From the NCBI RefSeq assembly GCF_029784135.1, contig NC_073746.1, positions 92,932,075 to 92,996,074 on the forward strand: a stretch of 64,000 bases of DNA, given 5' to 3'. The DNA is from Toxorhynchites rutilus septentrionalis (lineage: Eukaryota; Arthropoda; Insecta; Diptera; Culicidae). Position 1 is the first letter of the stretch. Every line of letters begins with the position of its first letter. Position numbers and translations under genes: made by a program. This document shows, piece after piece, positions 1 to 10,614 of the stretch. The notes under the pieces were generated by a model, which was not told the origin of the DNA, did not search any database, and saw only the letters and a program-made list of their open reading frames with translations.

Positions 1-80
1 ATAAATAAGTGGATTGAATAATATAATTCCGTAGTTCTACGTCGAAAACTGCGGTCGTGTCCAAGATACAACCCATTACA
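1..80. repeat. dispersed repeat with GTAGTTCTAC palindrome
   Basis: The sequence has the palindromic core CGTAGTTCTACG followed by GCGGTCGTGTCC and a tract ending in ACAACCC. The same order of motifs recurs near 16388-16442 and 56940-56990. This is a dispersed repeat of unknown class, cut by the window edge. I see no gene between here and the LINE fragment at about 1490; short reading frames around 360-1220 show no recognisable domain. Confidence 0.5.
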
Positions 81-1486
81 TTTTTTTTTGTTTTCAAAAA
101 ATATACATCTAATAAAACTGTGATATCAGATTAATCATAGTATTTTATTTTCTCGTTGAAAAAAATCGCGAAAACCTCATACTTTTTATGGTGTTTATAG
201 TGTACTACTTAAGAGGGACACAAATTTATCCAACGATTGTCCAAAATAGCTAAACAAGCATCATCTAACACGTCTCCACAGCACAGCATTGGGCCATCCC
301 ACCCGGCTGTGGGATCGTTTTAATTTCGCTAAAAAGTCATAATTTACGGTATTCGCGCATCGATGCCGGGTGTAAGTAACTCATTATTTTTTATGCTTTC
401 CATAAAATTTTACGACCAAGATACACTCTCGGAGCGATGCAGACGACGTCCGTCAGGCACTCATTTTCTCCCGACAGACGACGTATTCTTCGCCCCCTCC
501 CACCCTGCATTCCATCGTTTCCGAGCTTTTTCTTCCCATCGCATGAGGCTGCATCTCATTCACTTGTCTTCAACTGCAAAGATAAACATGATTTGTGTCC
601 GATTCCACCCCCCTTCCGCTCCCCACAAAATGCACTGCGCGAGGAGAGGTGGGATGGTTCAATATCGCTCCGTTTTGAATATTTCCCCGTTCGTTACGTT
701 CGTTGAGCCAATCCAATTGCCGAGCACAAACCCCCCCGTTGGTGAAGATGATTGAAGCCTGCCTCGGTCAATCCTTGCTCGATGTGGATCGATTCGGAAA
801 CTGACTCGCTCAAACGATATCTCGGGCGAAACTCGGGAAAAATGGCGCGTGGTTTGAATTTTAATCTTTTCAGGGGAATTCTGCATTTGCAGTCCTGCGT
901 AATCGAAAATCGATACACAGCCTACTAGAGATACTGACAATAATCGATTGGGGCTTCCAAGGGGGAATCAACCTGTCACGGATATATAGACGATATAAAT
1001 TCAACAACAACGGACGAGGACTGTGGACACGGAAAGGACTGATGCTGACCACGATTCTCAGCTGCTGATGAGAATCCGACAGTCGGAGATGATAATTGGC
1101 TGGCTGGAAAGTTTAACCTTGACGAATGTGTCGCCAATGAATGGCTTTCCATTTGAATATTTTATTACTCTCTTGCAAGTAAACGGAAGGAAGGTAATAG
1201 TTGAATGTTTAAACTAATGCATATCTGTTGAATGTTATTTTTTATTTTATTTCCGAGATAATTATGCATCGTGGAACTTTGAAACTGTTACTGAACAAAG
1301 CGTATCTGAACATTTATAAACAGTTGTTTTTATTAAGCTGCAAACAACCATTCTGTTTTGCCAGATTAGTTAAAACTGTCCTAATTTCCATTTTCTTTTT
1401 TTTTCAAAATTAAAATCAGTAGTAATGAGTGAAATCCATTTTTTTTTTCAATTCGTGTGATCTCTGAAAGAGTATCGTATATTTAT

Positions 1487-1600
1487 ATCTCATGCGGAGT
1501 ACCGCAAGGGAGTATGTTAGCCCACTCGATTTCATGATGTTTATAAACGAAATATGCTATAATCTATACCATAAGGACAGAATCTCTGGAATTCCATCGA
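1487..1600 (+). pseudogene. non-LTR retrotransposon reverse transcriptase fragment
   Basis: One frame reads SCGVPQGSMLA and, after a one-base shift, the next reads PLDFMMFINEICYN. Together they match the PQGS-to-FxNDI block (RT domain 4) of Jockey/R1-type LINE reverse transcriptases. Only about 35 codons are recognisable. There is no YADD box downstream and the frame is broken, so this is a dead scrap of a retroelement ORF2. Confidence 0.7.
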
Positions 1601-1619
1601 CTGGAAACTATGTATTTAC

Positions 1620-1710
1620 GAGCATGTTTCAATCACGACAGATTCTAACGAATCAGAAAATCGGAAAATTTATCAGATAGGCGTCGAGCCTCCTAGTTCA
1701 TCAATCCAAG
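1620..1710 (+). repeat. direct repeat, copy 1 (partner at 2246)
   Basis: A stretch of about 90 bp starting GAGCATGTTTCAATCACGAC recurs 626 bp downstream at 2246-2335 with a few substitutions. The first copy continues directly from the LINE fragment, so both may derive from the same retroelement family. The interval 1740-2030 also resembles 39500-39850, which marks another dispersed family. Confidence 0.6.
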
Positions 1711-2245
1711 GGGAGAGAACATGAAATTGGGGTTTTCAAAAAAAATTGTTGGCAAATGTCTTAATTTGTAAAATTACACATAGATTCCATTTTTTATATC
1801 ACTTTTTCCGCAAATATTGAAATTTCATAAATTTCCAAGAATTAACATCTCCATTTTGGTGAGTATGACACGGTACTATTGTATGTTGAAAATATTATTT
1901 TTCCTAAATAGTTCAATTTCCCAACAACTTTGCTGTACATCATATTTCAATCAGACATCTAGATTTTGAGTAATGAGTTTTTGAAAAAAAAAGCTAATCA
2001 ATTCTGGATATGCCCTTAGGATGGAATTACTCTGATGCTACTCATGCCGTTGCTATAATTTAAACAACGCTCGGATTTGAACGATGAATCTCAACTAAGG
2101 CAAATTTTTCCGTCTTTTTGTATAGTCAAAGAAGCGGATATCGCCTTTTTGCGTCATCGTGAGGGCTTCGTTGATGCCTTTGACATCGCATCAATGTATT
2201 GAACTGACGCCAGGGCGAAGCAAGCGTTAAGGTTCTGCGCCGTTT

Positions 2246-2335
2246 GAGCATGTTTCAATCACGACAGATTCGAACGAATCAGAAAATCGGAAAATTTGTC
2301 AGATAGCCTCCCAGATCATCAATCTCGCCGCAAGT
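2246..2335 (+). repeat. direct repeat, copy 2 (partner at 1620)
   Basis: Near-identical to 1620-1710 through the GACAGATTC, GAACGAATCAGAAAATCGG and CAGATAG blocks. Nothing recognisable lies in 2340-2760 beyond AT-rich DNA. Confidence 0.6.
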
Positions 2336-2819
2336 TGATAAATCTCGATACGCTGGACGTACGTTTTTCCAATGAATGTTCGTTTTCAATATACAGAAAG
2401 GCAACATCAAATAACGTGAACTTCTGCAGAGAATTCATCTGAACGTCCCACATAGAATGTAGAATGTGCCGATAGTAATTCAAAGAAAAAAATGGAGATC
2501 ACACATAACAGTAGTAAAATTATACTTATACTGAAAACGAAAACAATAAATTTATAATAATCAATTGTTTGAGAAATAGCATAAGTTCATTTTTATTGAA
2601 AACATGTTTAGTGTAGATTTTGAATTCTCATACCTAAATACATCTTCCCTATAAATATCAGTACAAATTGATTAAAGGAGTTCCTTTGATCAAGGGTCCG
2701 AAATAATCATTTGTTTGAGAAACATAATCTAATCTCGAGTCATTTAAAATCTGGACGCTCTGTCCCGCCTCTACACCCAAACTAGCATTGCCAGAGAGCA
2801 TTTCATTTTCGGCAAAAAC

Positions 2820-3500
2820 CATGAGTTTGAGTATGTTGAAAAGCCCAAAGTCTCTAGTTGCTAATAATAATATAAGGCGTTCAAATCATCCATTTTTTTA
2901 TATTTGTCAACGATTTTCTTCAAAGAGAAATTATGATCATGGTTTGTCCATCTCTGAGCATGGTTTTTCCGAAAAAATGATCATGGTTTGTCTGGTTTCA
3001 GAAATCACCATTTTTGAATGAAAATAATCGAATTTTCAAGTAGATTTGCATTTCTCATTCATAATTTAGGCTTTCCCAGGATTGCCTTTTCTTGGGAATT
3101 TTAAAGGTGAACAATACTCGACACAGATAAACTTTATTTTTGCTCCGCGCGAGGGACAACAAACAAAACAAACAAACTGCAGCGTGCCAAGAGATTGCCA
3201 TAGTTATCATGTGGACAACCCAACACCAGTGACTCGAACAAACCATGATCAGAATTAAGGTCATTAAGATGCATTGATTGAAAAGAAAAAAAATAAATAT
3301 GCAACATTTACTTGAAAATTAGAATTTCTTCATTCAAAAATAGTGATTTCTAAAACCGGACAAAACATAATCAGAGGTGGACAAACCATGATCACAATTT
3401 CGCTTGAAAGAAAACTGTTAAAAAAACATAAAAATTTGGATAATTTGAACGTCTTGTGGTATTATTAGCAACTAGAGACTTTGGGCTTTTCAACAAACCC
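2820..3500. mobile_element. palindromic element with GGACAAACCATGATCA motifs
   Basis: The outer left arm (TTGAAAAGCCCAAAGTCTCTA near 2838) is the reverse complement of the outer right arm (TAGAGACTTTGGGCTTTTCAA near 3475). Inner blocks also pair: GGTTTCAGAAATCACC near 2994 with GTGATTTCTAAAACC near 3342. The word GGACAAACCATGATCA or its complement occurs several times in both arms, and variants continue to about 3715. The arms are 200-250 bp around a centre near 3160. No coding capacity was recognised. The preceding motif (ACCCAAACTAGCATTG, near 2777) recurs at 34431. Confidence 0.7.
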
Positions 3501-3689
3501 AAACCCGTCTTGATTATATGTGATTTTCATTAGGAAAAACCGATTTGCATTTACTGGATGCGTGAAAACACCCAAAATCGGACAAACCAAAATCATTTAC
3601 CCTATATAAATATGATACAAATGGAGTGCAAGCATAATGCGCTGAACAAGAGCATTCAAAAAGAGGACAAGCCAAGATCATATTTTTGA

Positions 3690-4440
3690 CTGGACAAACC
3701 AAAATCATTTACTCTACTATCGATTGGCAGGATCATAGTAAGTGTCGTAGTAGAACTAAGAAACGAAATCTTCTGAGAGCGATTAGAACAAATCCAGGAT
3801 TATCGGATTATGATTTCGCCAGAATATTCAAAGCATCATCAGAAGGATTCATCTGCGAGGAGAATTTCGATCTTTTCTGGCCAGTAAGCAACCAAACAGG
3901 TTGTACCATAAGGTTCTTCAAAGTACGAAGAATGTATACTCATGGATGATGAAACGTACGTAAAGATGGACTATGAGCAGGTTCCCGTGCAAAAATTATA
4001 TAAATCCACTGGTTGTGGTGATGTTCGCAGTATGCTCAAATTCGTTTTTTGCCAATAATTTCACAAGAAAGCCTGTGATTTGACAAACGGATAAAAATTC
4101 CAGGTTTTCGTGACAAACAAGGCTCTGGATTCCAAATTATACGAGCAAAGATGTCCGAAAAAAACCTTTGCTTCCCTACATTAAACCTTACAACGGACAT
4201 GTAAAGTTTTGGCCTGAATTGGCAAGCGTACACTACAGCGGAGAAGTACTACAGTGGTATTCAGACAACGGAGTGGATTTCTTCAAAAGGATATCAATCT
4301 GCCCTCAATTCCGCCCAATCGATAAATATTGGGAAATTGTCAAACAAAAGTTAAAGAAAAGTGGTCACATTCACATTCACAGAGATGAAGAGATAGTGAT
4401 AGAGAAGGGGACTAATGCTGTTTCTCAAACAACTGATTCA
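3690..4440 (+). pseudogene. ITmD37E-like transposase relic
   Basis: Pieces of a Tc1/mariner-superfamily transposase lie in order on the plus strand. There is an N-terminal helix-turn-helix part (RNLLRAIRTNPGLSDYDFAR near 3765), then MDDETYVKMDYEQVP with the first catalytic Asp near 3944, then FWPELASVHYSGEVLQWY near 4209, and QFRPIDKYW near 4308. The best relative in the window is the element at 43791-45038, which carries MDNETYVK, WPDLASCHYS and RPIEKYY at the same places. Here the second Asp is Glu and the final Glu is Asp, and the frame changes between blocks, so the enzyme cannot be active. Terminal repeats were not identified. Confidence 0.8.
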
Positions 4441-4515
4441 TATATACAGGAACAAACACTATCAAGTGAACCAGTTTTTATGCGTGTTATAATTAAATAC
4501 CATGTTATACATGTA

Positions 4516-4640
4516 TAAACCGATATAGTGGTTCTCAAATTTTCGTGAAAATTGGTAGTTTTGTTCCTTATCGCAAAATATTAGAATCGTATTTTTTTTA
4601 TTTAGGTGGTCCGAAAAATCCATTTTTTGTTTTTTTTAAA
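4516..4640. repeat. half copy of the long-TIR MITE seen at 26906-27612
   Basis: The run AAACCGATATAGTGGTTCTC, then a TTTTCGTGAAAATTGGTAG-like stretch and GGTGGTCC near 4606, parallels the left arm of the element at 26906-27612. Only one arm is present. Nothing else recognisable lies in 4640-5262. Confidence 0.6.
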
Positions 4641-5318
4641 CCTTATGTAACACTTCAGGTATTGTCCTGAAATTTCAAATATTCATTGGAATTCGTTCTG
4701 TGACACCCCGTTGCTTCAGAACCGATACCTCCAGCAAGGTATCGATTTTCAGGCATCATCCACGCATCCATCTGCCAACGGCGTAATAATCATTATGCAC
4801 TCAAAAAAAGGAAAATACATCTACAAATATATCTTAAACAAAAACCAAAATAACCGAACACTTCACTTTATTTCTAACATCCGAAAAAAATCACGAAAAT
4901 TCATTATTTTTCGACCTTTTAGGCAGGGGTCCCCCTTAAGGAATCAAGTTAGAGAACTCCCTTGCAAACAGGATGCTGTCGGGTGGAACAAATATACATT
5001 CAAAATTGAAGGCGGTATACATACATGACAATCGCTTGCGAATTTATCTGGATGAATATGCGACTTATTCATGCTTCGCTTCTTGTACGACTATTGTCAT
5101 ACGTATATACGATTTACTACATTCATTGAAAAAAACCAATGGTGGAAATGTTCGTGAGGTTATAAATAGCACAACTGTAACTTTGGCACCCCAGTGAGTC
5201 TATCTGAACAGGAGCGAACCGTGAAAAAAGAAAATATAACTGTATTCATCTTAATTTATTTTGTAAGGACCAGGGCTATGTAGTCGGAGTCGGAAGGAAT
5301 TTAATTATATAAGTAGTC

Positions 5319-6271
5319 GGAGCGCTCATTTTTATGTTATCAAAAATAGGGTGACCAAAATTGTCGATGAAATAAAAATATAACTTTCTTATCTTTATAG
5401 ATAGAGATAAACATAGTTTGACAATGTTGTAGCCCCAGTTATTTTAATCAACTTTGTAGAACAAAGCTTTTTTCTATCTTTGAATATAATCAATTTAGTG
5501 CTTTTTTTCTAAGTTGCATTAGGGTGACCATGAAAAAAATGTTTTTGTTTTGAAACTTTCATATTTCAAATTCTACATCAAAACTGTCTTCATACGACTT
5601 TTAGAGCTTATCAAGACCAACATTTTGCGTTGCAGAAAGTGTCTATATCTCAACCCGTCTTAAAGTTATTAATGGCTTTTCGCCCAAAAACTCATGATTT
5701 TAATTTTAATTTACTCAAACACAAAAAATAACATAGTTTTGAAAATTACACATTATGTAGAGTGAAATATTCCGCAAATAAACTTCGTTTATGTTTGCCT
5801 CAGCAAGTATGACAAACAAATGAAGAGAGCGTAGTTTTTAGGAAGAAACATCAACAACTTTGGGAGAAGTTGAGTTATTGACATGTTCTGCATCGAAAAA
5901 TGTTTGTATTAGTATGCTCTAAAAGTCTTTCAAGGACAGTTTGCATGTACAATTTGAAATATACAAGTTAGTGCAAAAAAATAATTTTTTTTTCATGGTG
6001 ACCCTAACACAACATAGAAAAAAGGCGCTATATCGGTCATTTTAAGGAATAGAAAAAACTTGGTGTCTCAAATAACTGGGGCTATAACATTGTCAATCTA
6101 TATTTACCTCTATCTATAAAGATAAGAAAGTTTTATTTTTTATTTCATCGACAATTTTGGTCACCCTATTTTTGATAACTTAAAATGAGCGCTCATATGT
6201 AACTATTTTGTCGAAGACAGTTTTTCTCTAGTAAATAACTGTCGAGCTCTAAATGCTGATTTCCACTTAAA
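5319..6271. mobile_element. long inverted-repeat element, GGGTGACC family, copy 1
   Basis: Arms of about 400 bp (5319-5720 and 5790-6197) are reverse complements. The left arm runs AGCGCTCATTTT ... AATAGGGTGACCAAAATTG and the right arm mirrors it as CAATTTTGGTCACCCTATTT ... AAAATGAGCGCTC. The sequence past the right arm (GCTCTAAATGCTGATTTCC) resumes at 8498 after the inner hAT insertion, ending with CACTTCCTGGACCATTGTG. Two relatives lie at 23939-26255. The left end is cut where it meets the outer hAT terminus. No coding frame of note is present. Confidence 0.85.
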
Positions 6272-6819
6272 ATAAACTGACCAGACGTCCCGCATTTTAA
6301 CAAAATGTCCCGCGTAAGATTTCGTCCCGCGAAACGTCCCGCATTTGGTAAAAGAAACGAAAATGTCCCGCGTTTCTGTGATATTTCAATATCAAAATTT
6401 GATCATGTTGATTTTCTTAAATGGATGAACTTCAAAAAAAAATTTTAATTGGCAGACTGTTCAAGAGCGCTTCTAATGCATCCAAAGATTGATATGTTGA
6501 GCTAGTTTCATCGCACCGACATTGGGCTTTTTGTTTAGAGAGTATCAACTTGAAGCGACAGCAACCAAATTGGAAAATGATTTTTATGAAAGTCCCCTAT
6601 TGATCCGCAGGGACTAACGTGAGTCAGACGAAAAGTTCATCTTTGGTCCCCTATCTCGGTCAGGGTTTAACGTTTTAAATAAGCCGGAAGAACTAGTGTA
6701 TACTCGACAGGAAGAGGCAGAGTTGTTTGATGAAGTAACGTAAATGAAGCGCTGGGCGGTCTTACGGAAGTTGAACCATGGTGCCATTGGCCGGAACCGA
6801 TGAAAAGATATATATAGGC

Positions 6820-7480
6820 GTGTTATTTTACCTTTTCGTGGCTTTGGTGGTCGTCTGTCTCTCTATTTCGGCCATTCACCCAAATGTTTTCTATCGGGCG
6901 CAGCTGGGGAACGTTGGGAAGGTTGATGGTCTTCGCGACAATGTTTATCTCCAGCCGTTCCATCCTCCAGTGATCTTTTGGCATAATGGGCTGATCCCAG
7001 GTTCGGCATAAAGACCACATCACCTTCTCAACTCGGGCAAGCACTTCGTATTATATATCTCCTCATTCACCATATGACTCGAAAGAAGAGCGGCTTGGAC
7101 AATCCCTTCACGTCTGTCAAAGCCTTCTTCGAGAACTTGATGTGAATGATATAGTCGACGTCATCGCTTACCTGGGGAACGTTAAGTACCCGGTCCCCTG
7201 CCATTCGTTGAATTCTAGTCTCGTCTTTCATTATGAGTACGAAAAGAAGTTTTTCCCTCCTTCGCCGGAAAGAAGTTTTTCACCAGCACCTCAAGCTACT
7301 CTTTCTGGGTGATTGCCTGCTGCTCAGATACGGCCGGTCTCGTCTGACGCTTCCGCATAAAAATGTCCATTTAGGCCAGATTCTTATCCACCGTTTGGCC
7401 GGTTGCTTCGATCTCCCGGCTCAAGGAGCGGCGAAGAGATGATATTGTAAATACCAGATCGGCTATATCTGGCGGACACA
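6820..7480 (-). pseudogene. DD37E-like Tc1/mariner transposase relic
   Basis: On the minus strand, DVVFMPNLGSAHYAKRSLE is followed by INIVAKTINLPNVPQLRPIE and NIWVNG, the second and third catalytic blocks of a mariner-superfamily enzyme. Upstream are an MKDETR-like first block and an IYNIIS helix-turn-helix remnant. The second catalytic Asp is Asn (MPNL instead of WPDL) and several frameshifts break the reading. It is a different subfamily from the relics at 3690 and 43990. It lies inside the inner hAT and in the opposite orientation to that element's own coding remnant. Its ends were not resolved; the GC content is clearly higher than the surroundings. Confidence 0.75.
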
Positions 7481-7605
7481 AAGTGCCTCAGGATGTCCAA
7501 CTCCTTCGCTGTGGGGTGGAGTTTGCAGTATGGAAAAATTTTCAAGTTGCTTGACAGTGCTGCTGCTGCGAATCAACATCCTTGAATCATTTTTGTTGTA
7601 GACTT

Positions 7606-8092
7606 TTTTTTTTATCCCATATATTTATTTTAGGCTCATTAGCATTTTATCTGAAACAGAGCCGAATTTTAATCGTGTACATGTCACATGGTTATCATTA
7701 TCTATAATTAGCACATTACACAGTTGCCATTCGCCAGTATTCCTTCTATACCATTACATATGGTACATTCACACAGTAGCCATTTAGGCGTAAGGGTATT
7801 CTTTCTGTTCTTCCATTATCCAGTTGGACCACCGGACAGCGGAGACAGTTGATTGATAATTGTTGAGTTATTTATAGAACAGCAGCCCGATGTGTCTTGC
7901 AGAGCAGAGCAGTTGTATGGATGAATCGATCTTATTTCGACCGTGGATCGATCTCCATCGCTGGTGATTGTGGCGTGGACGTAGTTATTCTATAACAACA
8001 CAAAGATGGTCAATGAGGGCCCTGAGTTTTGAACTCACGATCGATTGCTTACTAAGCGAACGCGCAACCAATGTGGCTACGGAGACCCCCCT
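7606..8092 (-). mobile_element. tRNA-derived long SINE, copy 1
   Basis: Read on the minus strand it starts GGGGGGTCTCCGTAGCCACA, with a pol III A-box-like TAGCCACATTGG and a B-box-like GTTCAAAAC, and ends in an A-rich tail after TGCTAATGAGCCTAAAATAA. It is flanked by perfect 10-bp duplications TTGTAGACTT (7596-7605 and 8093-8102). At about 490 bp it is long for a tRNA SINE. Two other copies are at 36139 and 49534, both on the plus strand. Confidence 0.9.
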
Positions 8093-8189
8093 TTGTAGAC
8101 TTAATAAACGTAAGATTTAAAGAAAATTTGTTCCTATAAATTATATTTCATCGCCATCCGAAATTAGCCCATTTTTATGATTGCATAAG

Positions 8190-8340
8190 TTAACACTAAA
8201 ATCGATGAAAAATGAAATGGAATTTTCGAGCATTACATTCGATAATTTGAAGAAAATTGTAGAATTTGAATCGTGCTTGCCAGGCTTAAATGCTCTGATT
8301 GAGCGAGTGATTTTTGGGCGTAAACAAAATCAAAACCACC
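8190..8340 (+). pseudogene. hAT transposase C-terminal dimerisation remnant
   Basis: The frame from 8181 encodes SSITFDNLKKIVEFESCLPG followed by LNALIERVIFGRK. The segment LKKIVEF...LPGxNAxxERVF is typical of the C-terminal hAT dimerisation region. The preceding sequence that would hold the catalytic domain was replaced by the mariner relic and SINE, and the frame stops soon after the motif. It explains the hAT-type ends and target duplication of the 6272-8489 element. The call rests on a short motif. Confidence 0.65.
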
Positions 8341-8690
8341 GAAAAATCACAACTGAGTGCTGATACTCAGAAAGAAACAAAACTGATCAGTTTAGACTCG
8401 CTAAACTATAGTTTATGATCACAAAACGTATATACATAACGTTTTGTTTTTTGTGTCCCGCGTTAGACCTCTGACCATCTGGTCACTTTAACTTAAATGC
8501 ACTTCCTGGACCATTGTGTGATGTCATGAAATGAGATCAATCAATTTGGAGACATTTTTCCATTTTCCAATCCACATTCAGTCGAAAGTAAAAGAAAAAA
8601 CAGTCATCACTTCTTGACCTACTGCAGACATATAGCAGTACAACAAATATCGAGTCTTGTTGTGATGGATTACAATCTTTATACAAGACT

Positions 8691-9067
8691 AGCTGACCCG
8701 GCAAACGTTGTTCTGCCATATAATGTATTTCTAGCGAATATTTTGGTTGGTAAAAATAACGAATATACTTCAAGAGAGTTTGTATGTTATCGTTCAGATC
8801 TGTAAAATTGATCTAAATCATGAGTTTCACAGCGAAACATACATATGCGTACCTCTTATTTTCAATTTTTGCCTTTTTATTTGAAATATCCATCTTATTT
8901 ATAAAGATATGCATAGTAAATTTTTTCGATTTTCGATTTTTCCAATCATCTCAAATATTTTCCATAGTACTCTATCATTCTAATTTGAGTAAAAACAAAC
9001 TCACAAAATATATGGAGATCTGATCAGCCGTTCTCCCGTGACGATGAGTTATACATACGTGGGAAAA

Positions 9068-9121
<54 letters not shown>
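8691..9121 (+). repeat. dispersed repeat beginning CTAGCTGACCCGGC and ending in (TA)n
   Basis: The block starts with CTAGCTGACCCGGCAAACG, contains GATCAGCCGTTCTCCCGTGA near 9023, and ends in a (TA)n run. The same opening occurs at 11465, 41595 (one substitution) and 53600, so it is a repeat-family head. I cannot assign the class confidently. Confidence 0.65.
9074..9121. repeat. (TA)n microsatellite
   Basis: An uninterrupted AT/TA dinucleotide run of about 47 bp forms the 3' end of the preceding dispersed repeat. Confidence 0.95.
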
Positions 9122-9122
<1 letters not shown>

Positions 9123-9783
9123 TAAAGGTTGGATTATATCTGTGAAAACATAGTAATAATTCGTGAGAAAAAGAAAATATAACTGTCTTCATCTTAATTT
9201 ATGTCGTTAATTCATGTGCGAAAACTGTGGTTGTTTGATGCAATAAACCTTTTTTGTTGTTTCTAGGTTAAGCGTAGGTTTTCTTTAAATCTATCTTCAT
9301 TTTGTGACGATCCCTTGATCGATACAATCAAAGCTAAAAATATGTGAAAAAAGAATCGGTTTTGTTTTTAAATTCTTATTCACCGTAGAAAGGCTGCTTT
9401 GCAAATTGTGAAGTCAGAGCCTCCATAAAGGAACATTTGATTGAAGCAATTTGATGCTTTATTTTACTGTCTAATCAGAGAAAATCGCAAATAAAATGTT
9501 CTAATGAAAAACTTCGTATCGAATTATTTATTTTTGTCAGCCGGAGTCGGAGTCGGTTCTAATAATTGTAGGGAGTCGGAGTCAGAGTCGGAGTGGGGAA
9601 ATTTTCCTCTCACTCCATAGCCCTGGTAAGGACATGATTCGTTCTAAAGCAACAATTATGGTCGGTGATATACAGTATATCAATGTGAACACAAACTCAC
9701 AATGATCACATGCCGTTACCCCAACTGATATATTCTATAAATAAAACTAATACTATTATTGTCACTTTTAGTTACCTCGTAGT

Positions 9784-9864
9784 TCATTGGAACGCGTCAG
9801 CCAACCCCAAGACTGAGGATGCGAACACCGCACCAACCATCATTCCAGACGCAATTTTCGTCAT
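9784..9864 (-). other. possible 26-codon signal-like ORF
   Basis: A short minus-strand frame reads MTKIASGMMVGAVFASSVLG and ends ADAFQ, which looks like a hydrophobic leader. It stops at once, and a GAGGTAACT donor-like site lies 8 bases past the stop. It is unsupported by homology and may be chance in a GC-richer, apparently unique stretch. Confidence 0.15.
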
Positions 9865-10562
9865 CCTCGCCGTCTTAAATCTTTCGTCAGAAACGGGGAC
9901 ACATAAATTTTGTGCGAGATTAATGCACGTCAATAAATATTAGCATCATGTTTTGTCGCATCATCATGTTTTCCTCGCTAGCCGAAATCGCACCTCGGTG
10001 CGCGATCTATTTCGACCTGGGTCGCTTCTCGCCGAGCACCCCAAGCGACAAGCAATCCGTCTGAAGTCGACGTGAAATTTGACAAAATCTATATTAATCA
10101 AGAAACCCACACATGAACTCTCTGCCTCTCCGCCGCCGCCTTTCGGATACCACGAACGTGTACAACGAGTTCTGGAAGTTGATGAGAATGTGATGCATAT
10201 CTTCCTTGCCAGAGATCGCCCCATACCGAGCGTTGACTGACTGCAGCAGAGGGAACAGACCGACAATGGTGAGACCGAGAGAGGAGCGAGTGTCAGTTCC
10301 AAACTCATCTTCATCACCCAGTGTGCAGTGCGTGTGTTTTGCTATATGTCATGGCTGGATGCCATTCAGCACTTGTTTTGTACTTTCGGGTAAGTTTCGC
10401 GAAAATCTGTCCCGACGTCACCATCATCGCCACCGAAAATCGTCACAATTCTCCTCCGCCCCGTGCACCCTTCATGGCCGTTTAATGTCACTGTCTAATT
10501 CAAGCGCGAGCGCAAGATGCAGCATCAGTTAACTTCTCAAGTTAGCGTATCATGCCTGGGAG

Positions 10563-10614
10563 ATGGATTACAGCTCAGCGGAGGGACCCAAACGCGATGA
10601 AGAACTGCTGACAG
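10563..10614 (+). CDS. candidate first coding exon (hypothetical)
   Basis: An ATG in a fair context (GGGAGATGG) opens a frame reading MDYSSAEGPKRDEELLTG. An in-frame TAA lies about 40 bases upstream, and an ACAG|GTGTGT donor-like site follows at 10614/10615. Unspliced, the frame would continue only to about 54 codons. The hydrophilic, acidic-basic peptide looks like the cytosolic N-terminus of a protein whose remaining exons would lie outside this window or were not recognised. I recognise no family. A CTAAT branch-like site and GATGCAG acceptor-like site precede it. It could be chance. Confidence 0.25.

Larger units (their letters stand above)
6272..8489 (+). mobile_element. hAT-type element inserted in the GGGTGACC element
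   Basis: The left end reads TAAACTGACCAGACGTCCCG and the right end, complemented, reads AAAGTGACCAGATGG. Flanks CACTTAAA (6264-6271) and AACTTAAA (8490-8497) form an imperfect 8-bp target duplication. The uninterrupted homologue at 23939-23975 runs straight through this point, confirming an insertion. Repeated GTCCCGC words follow both ends. A hAT dimerisation-domain remnant sits at 8190-8340, and the middle is filled by a mariner relic and a SINE. Confidence 0.8.
5271..9625. mobile_element. hAT-type element (outermost of a nested set)
   Basis: The left end starts CAGGGCTATGTAGTCGGAGT and the right end, read inward on the opposite strand, starts CAGGGCTATGGAGT. The two ends are flanked by identical 8-bp copies of GTAAGGAC (5263-5270 and 9626-9633), the target duplication size of hAT transposons. 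Both termini are followed by repeated GGAGTCGG-type motifs. No transposase for this outer element was recognised, so it is probably a non-autonomous copy enlarged by later insertions: the inverted-repeat element, the inner hAT, a mariner relic, a SINE and a repeat ending in (TA)n. Confidence 0.85.

Noticed and set aside
363..755. 130-codon frame near the left edge
   Set aside because: Histidine/serine/proline-rich composition with overlapping alternative frames and no domain; likely chance.
1620..2335. Direct repeats that could be solo LTR-like ends
   Set aside because: Only about 90 bp, no TG...CA ends, no target duplication and no LTR-retrotransposon genes between them.
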